A stretch of DNA of 62,474 nucleotides from an uncultured Bacilli bacterium (GTDB lineage Bacteria > Bacillota_I > Bacilli_A > RFN20 > CAG-826). Both the position numbers and the translations under genes were made by a program. Each line of letters begins with the position of its first letter. The first letter of the stretch is position 1. This document shows, piece by piece, positions 8,662-16,302 of this stretch. The stretch is taken from NCBI GenBank assembly GCA_905235515.1, contig CAJOLV010000006.1:1-62474 (forward strand). The letters run 5' to 3'. Below the pieces are notes generated by a model. It was not told the DNA's origin. It searched no databases and saw nothing but the letters and a program-made list of their open reading frames with translations.

Positions 8662-10500
8662 ATGAATATTAGAAATATCGCAATTATTGCTCACGTCGAC
8701 CACGGCAAAACCACATTAGTAGATCAGTTGTTAAGAACTTCTGGCGCTTTTCGTGCTAATGAAGAAGTTGCTACTCGTGTTATGGATAGTAACGATATCG
8801 AACGTGAAAGAGGCATTACCATTTTAGCCAAAACAACATCTATCATTTATAAAGATACCAGGATCAACATTCTTGATACTCCTGGACACGCCGACTTTGG
8901 TGGTGAAGTGGAACGTATTATGAACATGGTTGATGGTTGTTTACTTTTAGTAGATGCTTTTGAAGGCACAATGCCACAGACCAGATTCGTTCTTAAAAAA
9001 GCTTTACAAGCTCATATTAAACCAATTGTTGTTATTAATAAAATTGATAGAGCAAATAGTGATATCAACAGAACATTAGACGAGGTTCTAGATTTATTTA
9101 TTGAATTAGGCGCTCCTGATGAATTTTTAGAATTCCCAACAGTGTTTACATCTGCTTTGAAAGGCACCAGTTCATTAGATCCTGATCCAGCCACTCAAAA
9201 ACAAGGTATGGAAGCAGTCTTAGATACAATTATTAAAGAAATTCATGAACCAAACGTTGATAAAAATGCACCACTACAACTTCAAATAGCTTTATTAGAC
9301 TATAACGATTTTGTCGGAAGAATTGGTATTGGCACTATCAAAAATGGCAAAATTAATACTGATGATTTAGTAGCGGTTTCAAGATTAGATGGAACTGTTA
9401 AACAATTCAAAGTTATGAAATTGTTCGGCTATGAAAATGTTAAGCGTTTGGAAATTGACCACGCCGAAGCTGGAGATATTGTTGCAGTAGCAGGTTTAAC
9501 CGATATCAACGTTGGTGAAACTATTAACCTGCCAAATCATATTGATCCACTACCATTAATTAGGTTAGACGAACCAACATTACAAATGACTTTTGGCACA
9601 AATACATCCCCGTTTGCAGGCAATGATGGCAAATTATTAACAGCGAGAAAAATTGAAGAAAGACTCTTTAGAGAAACTCAAAAAGATGTCGCTTTAAAAG
9701 TTGCACGTATTTCTAATAGTGAAACTTGGGTTGTATCTGGTCGTGGTGAACTCCATCTTTCAATATTAATTGAAAACATGAGACGTGAAGGCTTTGAATT
9801 AGAAGTTAGCAAACCACAAGTCATTATCAAAGAAATTGATGGTCAAAAATGTGAACCATATGAAGATTTAACAATTGACGTCCCTAACGAATTTGTTGGT
9901 GATGTAATGACTACTTTAGGTGAAAGAAATGCTGAGCTCATTAATATGGATGTGAAAGAATCAGTTACAATTCTGCAGTATGTCATTCCATCTCGTGGTT
10001 TATTGGGCTATATGACCGCTTTTATGACCTTAACTAAAGGTTATGGAATTATCTCTCATGTGTATAAAGAATATCGCCCAATGACGACAAGTGCGATTGG
10101 TGAAAGAACAATAGGTGTTCTTGTCGCCACAGAAGCTGGTATGGCCACACCTTATGCGATTGAGCATGTAGAGGAAAGAGGCATTATGTTTATTGAACCA
10201 GGGACTCAAATCTATGAAGGTATGATTGTTGGTGAAAATAAATACGCTATGGATTTAGCGGTTAATGTTGTTTTAAAGAAAAATCTCACTAATGTGAGAA
10301 GTTCTACAAAAGACAACACAGTTGTTCTTAAAACCCCAAGAAGAATGTCATTAGAAGCTTGTTTAGACTATATCAATACTGATGAATTAGTTGAAATCAC
10401 TCCTACAACATATCGTATGAGAAAGAAAATTCTTAATACAGTTGATCGTAAAAAATATGACGCTCACGTAAAAGCTGAGCTTAAAGAAAAAGACTTATAG
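8662..10500 (+). CDS. typA: Ribosome-associated GTPase TypA/BipA
   Basis: Translation-factor-family GTPase implicated in ribosome assembly and in growth under stress or cold. G1 AHVDHGKTT (residues 10-18), the DTPGHADF switch II, NKIDR (near 128), then EF-G-like domains and the BipA C-terminal domain with [11 protein letters not shown]. 612 residues, full length. Monocistronic: upstream terminator, own leader, and a terminator overlapping its stop codon. Confidence 0.96.
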   Translation: MNIRNIAIIAHVDHGKTTLVDQLLRTSGAFRANEEVATRVMDSNDIERERGITILAKTTSIIYKDTRINILDTPGHADFGGEVERIMNMVDGCLLLVDAFEGTMPQTRFVLKKALQAHIKPIVVINKIDRANSDINRTLDEVLDLFIELGAPDEFLEFPTVFTSALKGTSSLDPDPATQKQGMEAVLDTIIKEIHEPNVDKNAPLQLQIALLDYNDFVGRIGIGTIKNGKINTDDLVAVSRLDGTVKQFKVMKLFGYENVKRLEIDHAEAGDIVAVAGLTDINVGETINLPNHIDPLPLIRLDEPTLQMTFGTNTSPFAGNDGKLLTARKIEERLFRETQKDVALKVARISNSETWVVSGRGELHLSILIENMRREGFELEVSKPQVIIKEIDGQKCEPYEDLTIDVPNEFVGDVMTTLGERNAELINMDVKESVTILQYVIPSRGLLGYMTAFMTLTKGYGIISHVYKEYRPMTTSAIGERTIGVLVATEAGMATPYAIEHVEERGIMFIEPGTQIYEGMIVGENKYAMDLAVNVVLKKNLTNVRSSTKDNTVVLKTPRRMSLEACLDYINTDELVEITPTTYRMRKKILNTVDRKKYDAHVKAELKEKDL

Positions 10501-10511
10501 AGTCTTTTTTT
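10487..10511 (+). terminator. Intrinsic terminator overlapping the typA stop
   Basis: AAAAAGACT (10487-10495) pairs perfectly with AGTCTTTTT (10501-10509). The TAG stop is in the loop and the T-run forms the 3' arm and tail. Because the flanking genes converge, it may work in both directions. Confidence 0.75.
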
Positions 10512-10559
10512 CTTGTTTAAAATAATATAATGATTGTATCTTTATCTACTGTTAGATAA

Positions 10560-11513
10560 CTATTTTTTCTTGCTTTTATTGACTGTCTTATGTTGGACAT
10601 TGTTTTCATTAAATAATGCTTCAAATTCTTTTGGCATTGGAGAGGTAAATTTCATATTCTTACCTGTAATTGGGTGCTTTAATTCTAGGCAATAAGCATG
10701 TAAGCCCAATCTTTTTAAAGGATTTGATGGGTTTCCATATTTATCATCGCCTATTACATTGTGTCCAAGATCGCCCATATGAACACGTATTTGATTCTTT
10801 CTCCCTGAATCAATATTAACATCTAGCAATGAATATTTATCATTCTCTTTTATTACTTTGTAATGAGTAACTGAGAATTGTCCATTTTTATCTTTTGATG
10901 AATACATCAAATTTTGAGCGTTTTTCTTTAAATAGGATTTAACAGTTCCTTGTTTTTCTTTCATTTGCCCTTCAACAATCGCGTAATATCCACGCTTAGA
11001 TACAATGTCATTCCAATTATCTTGAAGGGCTTTTTGAATGTCTGGATTCTTAGCCACCATTAAAACACCTGAAGTATCTTCATCAAGTCTATGCACAACA
11101 AAGATTCTGTTGTGTTTATCTTTTTGTTGAACATAATCAGACAACATACGATATGCTGTAGAACTTTTTTCCTTATCAGAAGCAATTGAAAGAAGTCCGC
11201 TTGGCTTATTGATAACTATTATTTCGTTGTCCTCATAAATGATTGGTAAATTACTTCTTGTTTTCTTTTTAATTGGTTCTTTTGAAATTATTACTGTGTC
11301 ACCAGGATATAATTTGAAATCAAATTGAGTTATTGGTGCGCCATCAACAGATACTCTTTTGGAGGTCAAAACCGATTTAACAGAATTACGTGATTGCCCT
11401 TTGAGCACCTCAAATAAAAAATCTAGCAATTCACATTGTTTATTAACAGGGAATTCCCTAATACGATTGAATTCTTTATTTTTATGTTGAAAACGTGGTT
11501 TGTTCTTATTCAT
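10560..11513 (-). CDS. RluA-family RNA pseudouridine synthase
   Basis: Converts uridine to pseudouridine in rRNA or tRNA. An N-terminal S4 RNA-binding domain (about residues 28-90) is followed by the catalytic domain with the conserved HRLDEDTSGVLMVAK loop carrying the catalytic Asp, and RKNQIRVHMGDLGH near residue 235. The exact target base cannot be told from sequence. 317 residues. The start overlaps the ATP-grasp gene by eight bases, so they are coupled. Confidence 0.88.
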   Translation of the reverse strand: MNKNKPRFQHKNKEFNRIREFPVNKQCELLDFLFEVLKGQSRNSVKSVLTSKRVSVDGAPITQFDFKLYPGDTVIISKEPIKKKTRSNLPIIYEDNEIIVINKPSGLLSIASDKEKSSTAYRMLSDYVQQKDKHNRIFVVHRLDEDTSGVLMVAKNPDIQKALQDNWNDIVSKRGYYAIVEGQMKEKQGTVKSYLKKNAQNLMYSSKDKNGQFSVTHYKVIKENDKYSLLDVNIDSGRKNQIRVHMGDLGHNVIGDDKYGNPSNPLKRLGLHAYCLELKHPITGKNMKFTSPMPKEFEALFNENNVQHKTVNKSKKK

Positions 11514-12420
11514 ATATCTTTCTAATCACCATTTCAGCAAATGCTTTTGCAACATTTAAACCAGTTGTTTTTTCAAACTCTTCAAAGAAAGCGTTAGAAT
11601 TAATTTCACACAACACAATCTCGCCATTTTCATCGTCCAATAGGTCAATTCCAGCATACTCAATATCTAATTTTTCTGCAATTTTCGTCGCAAAACTCAA
11701 ATATTTTTCTGGATTTTGCAATTTTTCACTTCCCGCAGTGGTGCCAAAGTTGCTTCTGAAATCGCCATGGTTTTTACGTATAAAAGCACCAAAAACTTTG
11801 CCATCAATGACAATAACTCTTATCGAATGACCACTTGATGCTGCCATATATTTTTGAAATAAAACTGGGAAATGGCAAATGTCTTTATATAGAGAAATAA
11901 GTTCTTCTTTGTTTTTAACTAGGAAAACTCCTTCGCCTAATGATCCATATACTTTTTTAACAACAATCGGGAAGCCAAGTTTATTGCTTATTTCATTTAA
12001 GAATTCAATATGAGGTTCTTCAATTGATGTATATACTAATGGTCCAGCGTATGTATCGGGCATTCTAATTCCTTTATTGGAACAAGTGATAAAAGTTAAC
12101 ATCTTGTCATCGCACATTTTAATAAAATCTGCCCTGTTAAAAAGACGTTTGCCAGACTTCTCTAATAATCTTGCTAAATATTGGTCTTTATCTAAATAGA
12201 TAACAAAATCGCATTTTGGAATATTCAAGACAATATTATTATTCTCAATTCTCGCTAAAGTTCCATCGTTTTTCCTGACTTCAAGTTCCACACCAAGTTC
12301 AAAAAACTCTTTTTGGAATCTTTGAATTTTATATTCATTGTGTCTTATTTCTTGGTTTGTAATTATTAATCCACGCATACTTTTACTAACATTACAACTT
12401 ACTAATTTGATTGTAAACAT
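11506..12420 (-). CDS. RimK-type ATP-grasp ligase
   Basis: ATP-grasp enzyme expected to join an amino acid or amine to a carboxylate through an acyl phosphate. Characteristic segments are FPIVVKKVYGSLGEGVFLV (nucleotide-binding strand and Gly loop), DGKVFGAFIRKN, and the metal-binding LCEINSNAFFEEFEKTTG. It resembles RimK/LysX-like proteins; the substrate is unknown. Neither start has a good binding site. The ATG at 12420 lies five bases from the upstream stop; an internal ATG at 12375 would give the more usual short N-terminus. Co-transcribed with a serine hydrolase and a pseudouridine synthase. Confidence 0.75.
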   Translation of the reverse strand: MFTIKLVSCNVSKSMRGLIITNQEIRHNEYKIQRFQKEFFELGVELEVRKNDGTLARIENNNIVLNIPKCDFVIYLDKDQYLARLLEKSGKRLFNRADFIKMCDDKMLTFITCSNKGIRMPDTYAGPLVYTSIEEPHIEFLNEISNKLGFPIVVKKVYGSLGEGVFLVKNKEELISLYKDICHFPVLFQKYMAASSGHSIRVIVIDGKVFGAFIRKNHGDFRSNFGTTAGSEKLQNPEKYLSFATKIAEKLDIEYAGIDLLDDENGEIVLCEINSNAFFEEFEKTTGLNVAKAFAEMVIRKIYE

Positions 12421-12425
12421 CGTTA

Positions 12426-13340
12426 TTAATCAAAGATATATTGTTTAATCTTTTCTAACACTAAAGCTAAATTTCCATCTTCTGGGCATTGAATTGATAA
12501 AGCTTCTCCTAAATCATCAATAATGAAAGTAATTTGTCCAAACGCCCCATCGGCGCGATAGCTATCATAATAACGGACTTTCCAAAATTGATATGTGTAA
12601 CCATATCCTAGCCATGTATCTTCTGGTAAATTGACTTTTAACTTGCGACATTCTTTAACATAATCTGGGTCAATTAATTGTTTTCCGTGCCACTTTCCAC
12701 TATTTAAAAATAATCTGCCCAATTTGTTCATGTCTTTAATGTCTAAGCGCAAACCAGAAGCACCCAAACAATTTCCATACATATCTATTTCCCAAGCTGG
12801 TGAATTGATTCTTAATGGTTTAAACAATTTATTGTTTGTCAAAGTATAAAAGTTTGTTTTATAAGCGCCTTCTATAACTTTTGTTAATAAAAATGTGTCA
12901 CCATTTGAATAATGGAAGTGAGTTCCTGGTTCATATTTCAAAGAGTGTGATAAAACGTATGAGGTAAAACCATTAGGAATACCTTTTATTCTTTCGTTGC
13001 TCATTAGTATGGATTGGCCAAAACCTGATTTCATTGTTAATAAGTCTTCAACTTTAATATCATAAAGTCTTTTATAATCTTCCTCACTTAACTCATCTTT
13101 CATATAATCAACAAGTCTATCTTGAAGAGTAATTTTCTTTTCTAATAGGGCCACACCAATCATTGCGGAAACAAAGCTTTTGGAGTGCGAATAAATATTT
13201 CTTTTCTTTTTTTCAACAAAGTGATGCTCAATCAATACCTTATCGACATTGGATAAAAGAATAGCCTCAATTGGTAATTTTTCTTTTTTTGCTACTTTTA
13301 TAAATTCTTTAACTTTGTTAAGCATACTAATTGTTCCCAT
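12426..13340 (-). CDS. Serine hydrolase of the beta-lactamase/class C PBP family
   Basis: The SxxK nucleophile motif (SHSK in IYSHSKSFVSAMIG, about residue 50) and the YxN motif (YSNGDTFLL) are both present, with a DGAFGQ segment where the third motif normally sits. There is no signal peptide, so it is probably a cytoplasmic esterase- or peptidase-like member rather than a secreted beta-lactamase. 304 residues; a start five codons later (13325) is possible. First gene of the three-gene minus-strand operon, insulated from degV by a terminator. Confidence 0.8.
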   Translation of the reverse strand: MGTISMLNKVKEFIKVAKKEKLPIEAILLSNVDKVLIEHHFVEKKKRNIYSHSKSFVSAMIGVALLEKKITLQDRLVDYMKDELSEEDYKRLYDIKVEDLLTMKSGFGQSILMSNERIKGIPNGFTSYVLSHSLKYEPGTHFHYSNGDTFLLTKVIEGAYKTNFYTLTNNKLFKPLRINSPAWEIDMYGNCLGASGLRLDIKDMNKLGRLFLNSGKWHGKQLIDPDYVKECRKLKVNLPEDTWLGYGYTYQFWKVRYYDSYRADGAFGQITFIIDDLGEALSIQCPEDGNLALVLEKIKQYIFD

Positions 13341-13352
13341 TACTTTTATTAA

Positions 13353-13394
13353 ACAAAAAAAGATCGTGAATTTAAATCACAATCTTTCTTTTTT
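13353..13394 (-). terminator. Intrinsic terminator downstream of degV, possibly bidirectional
   Basis: An 11-bp stem (13359-13369 with 13377-13387, one G-U) has a seven-base loop. Read on the minus strand it ends in a run of T and lies just after the degV stop. A T-rich tract is also present on the other side. Confidence 0.7.
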
Positions 13395-13403
13395 ATTGAA
13401 TTA

Positions 13404-14327
13404 TTAAAGTGATGAGTAATCAAGTGATGGGGCAACATCACAACCATCAAACACTTTAATGGTGTCACAATAACCAAATACTGCGAAGACACCTGGGCCG
13501 CATGTTGTGCCAACAATAGGGCCAATCCATCTAATACGAACTTCGATATCTTTGATTTCTTCTAGTAATCTAGCTTTCATCTTTTCCGCTCTTTCTTGAG
13601 CCATGCCTTGTCCGATGTAGACGATATTGCACTTATCTTTTAATAATCTTTCTTTTAAACCTTTAACTAATTCATTATCAGCGTTCTTTGTGCCTGTAAC
13701 GGTGCCTAATGTGTAATTGTTACCATGAGCATCAGAGATGAAGATTGGTTTTTTATGGAACAAGTTACCCATAACAGCCTTGCTGGCTTTAATTCTTCCA
13801 GCTTCCTTTAAATAACTTAATGTTTCCACTGTTGCTAATTGAAGAATATTATTTCTAATGCTTTCGGTGTATTTTGCAACTTCTTCAATGCTTGCGCCTT
13901 CTTTTTGTTTTAAGGCGGCGTTAATAACAACCAAACCCTCGGTAAGAGAACCACACAAGGAGTCAACGCCAATGATTTTGCGTTCTGGGAATTTTGCTAA
14001 TAATTCTTGTTTTGCTAATTCAAAGATATTGATTGAACCAGATAAAGCAGAAGAACACGCGATGTACAAAACATCGATTCCTTTTTCTAAGTAAGGTGTA
14101 AAACGATCAATGAATTCTGTTAGTGGAACTTGTGTAGTTTTAATGTGTTTTCCGGCTTCTAGCCAACCATAGAATTCTTCTGGTTTATAAACAACCCAGT
14201 CTAAGTCTGCTGGCATTTCTTCACCATCAACAACAATGTGCATTTGGACGTATTCAACGTCAAATTCTTTACGGTCTTCTAAGCATAAATCACTACATGA
14301 ATCTGTAAAAATTTGAAACTTTGCCAT
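13404..14327 (-). CDS. DegV family fatty-acid-binding protein
   Basis: DegV/FakB-type proteins bind a fatty acid and present it to the kinase FakA for phosphorylation; no fakA is in the window. The N-terminal FTDSCSDL corresponds to the family's TDSxSDL lipid-binding motif. IKTTQVPLTEF and the central segment ALSGSINIFELA also fit. 307 residues, cytoplasmic. A strong GGAGG site precedes the ATG. It appears to be a single-gene unit between two terminators. Confidence 0.85.
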   Translation of the reverse strand: MAKFQIFTDSCSDLCLEDRKEFDVEYVQMHIVVDGEEMPADLDWVVYKPEEFYGWLEAGKHIKTTQVPLTEFIDRFTPYLEKGIDVLYIACSSALSGSINIFELAKQELLAKFPERKIIGVDSLCGSLTEGLVVINAALKQKEGASIEEVAKYTESIRNNILQLATVETLSYLKEAGRIKASKAVMGNLFHKKPIFISDAHGNNYTLGTVTGTKNADNELVKGLKERLLKDKCNIVYIGQGMAQERAEKMKARLLEEIKDIEVRIRWIGPIVGTTCGPGVFAVFGYCDTIKVFDGCDVAPSLDYSSL

Positions 14328-14362
14328 ATTTAATCCTCCGACAAAAATAATCTTAATTAATT

Positions 14363-14392
14363 AAAAAATAAAAAAATAGTGAAACTTCACTA
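14363..14392 (-). terminator. Intrinsic terminator after the FGGY kinase unit
   Basis: On the minus strand TAGTGA/TCACTA forms a six-base stem with a four-base loop (14377-14392), followed by a long T-rich tract. Confidence 0.6.
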
Positions 14393-14397
14393 CTTTC

Positions 14398-14413
14398 CTT
14401 TACACGTGTAAAG
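14398..14413. promoter_or_regulatory. 16-bp perfect palindrome
   Basis: CTTTACACGTGTAAAG is a perfect inverted repeat between the small Arg-rich ORF and degV. It could be a dimeric repressor's operator or add to the neighbouring terminator. No matching regulator is identifiable. Confidence 0.35.
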
Positions 14414-14421
14414 TCTTTTAA

Positions 14422-14565
14422 TTATGCACCATCTATGTGGGTGTCACATATTGGTTGTCTTTTCTTACGGCGGTTCTCATATTCTCTTTCATTGAGCATA
14501 TCGATATCTTCGCCAGTTCTATATCTATTACGTTTACGACGTGGTCTATTTGGTGAACTTGTCAT
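14422..14565 (-). CDS. Small Arg-rich protein, 47 residues
   Basis: A 47-codon frame starts MTSSPNRPRRKRNRYRTGED, has a second basic block (ENRRKKRQ) and ends ICDTHIDGA. It begins 20 bases inside the 3' end of the FGGY kinase gene and stops before the palindrome and terminator, so it would be the last gene of that unit. The composition (13 Arg/Lys in the first half and middle, acidic centre) suggests nucleic-acid or ribosome binding, but this is inference. The ribosome binding site is weak (AAAAAG). Not recognised as a known family. Confidence 0.45.
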   Translation of the reverse strand: MTSSPNRPRRKRNRYRTGEDIDMLNEREYENRRKKRQPICDTHIDGA

Positions 14566-16096
14566 TGTACTTTTTGATTTCTTTATAAATATCTTTAGCG
14601 TGTGGATACAATCTTACATAGGCTTTTTTGTATAAGAAATTGTATTGTTTATGAGCTTCAGGATTTGGTTGGAATGTTTGCGTTTTATGAGACATTGATT
14701 TTAACGCGACGTCAATAGATTCAAATCTACCCAAAGCACAGAAAACCGCAATTGCAGCGCCCAAAGATGTAGTTTCAAAAGTTTGAACACGAGAAACTGG
14801 CTTACCAAAAATATCCGCTGTAATTTGGCAAATTGCATCACTTTGTGATCCACCACCAGAAATCATAATTCTTCTCACTTTATTGTGTTGAGATTTTTCA
14901 ATACCTTCTAAACCTTCTCTCAAAGCGTAAGCAATGCCTTCAATAATAGCTCTATAGAGGTGATATTTAGTGTGGACATCACTAAAACCAACAATTGCAC
15001 CTTTTGATAAAGGTCTTCTTAAACCTGGTCCCCAATATGGTTGTAAAACAAGTCCATCACTACCAGGAGGAATTTCACCAAGTTTTTTGTTTGCTAATTC
15101 TTCTAAAGATAAAGCAGTTATTTTGGCTTCATCAATTAATTCAGAGGCAAATTCCTTTGTAAACCAAGTTAGCATCCAATATCCACGATAGATTTGAACT
15201 TCCATATTGTATAAGCCAGGAACAGCAGCTGGATAGGCGGGTAAGAATGGTTCTGGTTCAAAGAATTTAGAGTTTGTGACTTCCACTGTTGAAGCAGTTC
15301 CATAAGAAATAGCAGCAGTATTAGGGTTCAAAGCGCCTAAACCAATGGTTTCACAAGCTTTATCGGAGCCCGACGCAAATAAAGGAATGTCCCTAGGTAA
15401 ACCAACTTCATCAGCAAACTCGTTACAAATAGTGCCCATTTTCTCGCCAGGCAATTTTAATTTACACAGCATTGATGATGGAATCCCATAAACATTTTTA
15501 AGTGCTTTTTCACTGTACCATTTTCTCTTTTTGAAATTAATTGGATAGTGACCAGTGACTGAAGAGGCAGAATCCACTAATTGGCCAGTTATTTTATAGG
15601 TTAAGTAACCAGAAATATTTACGTACTTATAAGTCTTCGCCCAAATCTCTGGTTCATTTTCTTTAATCCATTGCGCCATAGTTCTTTTTCTATTTAAAAC
15701 AATGGTGTCTTTCATACCTACTAAATTAAACAAAATCCTATGTAAAAGTGGCAGTTTTTCCCTTGCTTCTGCATTTCTTTGATCTAACCATAATATACAT
15801 TTTCTTAATGGTTTTAAGTCCTTATCTAGTTGTACTGATGAGTCTCTAAAAGTGGTGATTGTTGCACCGACTATATATTGCAATTTATCCTTATGTTGAG
15901 AGGTTAACTTTTTCATCCCCTCCACTAAAACATCATAGTAATAATCAGCATCTTGCTCGGCGTAGCCTTTACACTCCGAAATATAGACAGGATTATATGG
16001 CGTTTTAACAATTGCCACCGTTTCACCTTTCTTATTAAATAAAGCAACTCTAGCTGATTGAGTTCCAAAATCGATAGTAAGGGCTAATTCTTCCAT
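14546..16096 (-). CDS. FGGY-family carbohydrate kinase (xylulokinase-like)
   Basis: Phosphorylates a sugar or polyol. The N-terminal phosphate-1 motif is ALTIDFGTQSARVALF, LWLDQRNAEAREKL is the substrate-side segment, and the C-terminal FGGY signature region contains GLVLQPYWGPGLRRP and MISGGGSQSDAICQITADIFGKPV. The sugar cannot be assigned. The start is set at 16096 (MEELALTIDF), which gives 516 residues; longer readings run through the promoter. There is no Shine-Dalgarno and a TATAAT ends nine bases before the ATG, so translation is probably leaderless. Divergent from ppdK. Confidence 0.85.
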   Translation of the reverse strand: MEELALTIDFGTQSARVALFNKKGETVAIVKTPYNPVYISECKGYAEQDADYYYDVLVEGMKKLTSQHKDKLQYIVGATITTFRDSSVQLDKDLKPLRKCILWLDQRNAEAREKLPLLHRILFNLVGMKDTIVLNRKRTMAQWIKENEPEIWAKTYKYVNISGYLTYKITGQLVDSASSVTGHYPINFKKRKWYSEKALKNVYGIPSSMLCKLKLPGEKMGTICNEFADEVGLPRDIPLFASGSDKACETIGLGALNPNTAAISYGTASTVEVTNSKFFEPEPFLPAYPAAVPGLYNMEVQIYRGYWMLTWFTKEFASELIDEAKITALSLEELANKKLGEIPPGSDGLVLQPYWGPGLRRPLSKGAIVGFSDVHTKYHLYRAIIEGIAYALREGLEGIEKSQHNKVRRIMISGGGSQSDAICQITADIFGKPVSRVQTFETTSLGAAIAVFCALGRFESIDVALKSMSHKTQTFQPNPEAHKQYNFLYKKAYVRLYPHAKDIYKEIKKYNDKFTK

Positions 16097-16105
16097 TTCT
16101 AATTT

Positions 16106-16114
16106 ATTATACCA
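16106..16114 (-). promoter_or_regulatory. Extended -10 promoter of the FGGY kinase
   Basis: The minus strand reads TGGTATAAT, an extended -10 element, ending nine bases before the ATG at 16096. The transcript should start within about three bases of the start codon. Confidence 0.6.
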
Positions 16115-16233
16115 AATTAGTTTTTTTATGACCTTATCTTTATAAATAAATATGAAAAAATGCACAAAAACAGGGGTAGGTACACAAATAATGCCCATTT
16201 TTGTTAATTTTTATAGCATGTAGCGCGTACTCG

Positions 16234-16277
16234 TGATATATTTTAATACGTTGGTGTACGCAACAATGTTGCTACAC
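16234..16277 (+). promoter_or_regulatory. ppdK promoter and leader hairpin
   Basis: TGATATATT (16234-16242) is a candidate extended -10. The leader then forms a strong hairpin at 16254-16277: GTGTA/TACAC and GCAAC/GTTGC with one bulged C and an AAT loop. The upstream bases 16219-16230 can alternatively pair with 16256-16261 and 16271-16276. Confidence 0.45.
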
Positions 16278-16302
16278 AAATTAGCCTATTAGGAGGAATT
16301 AT

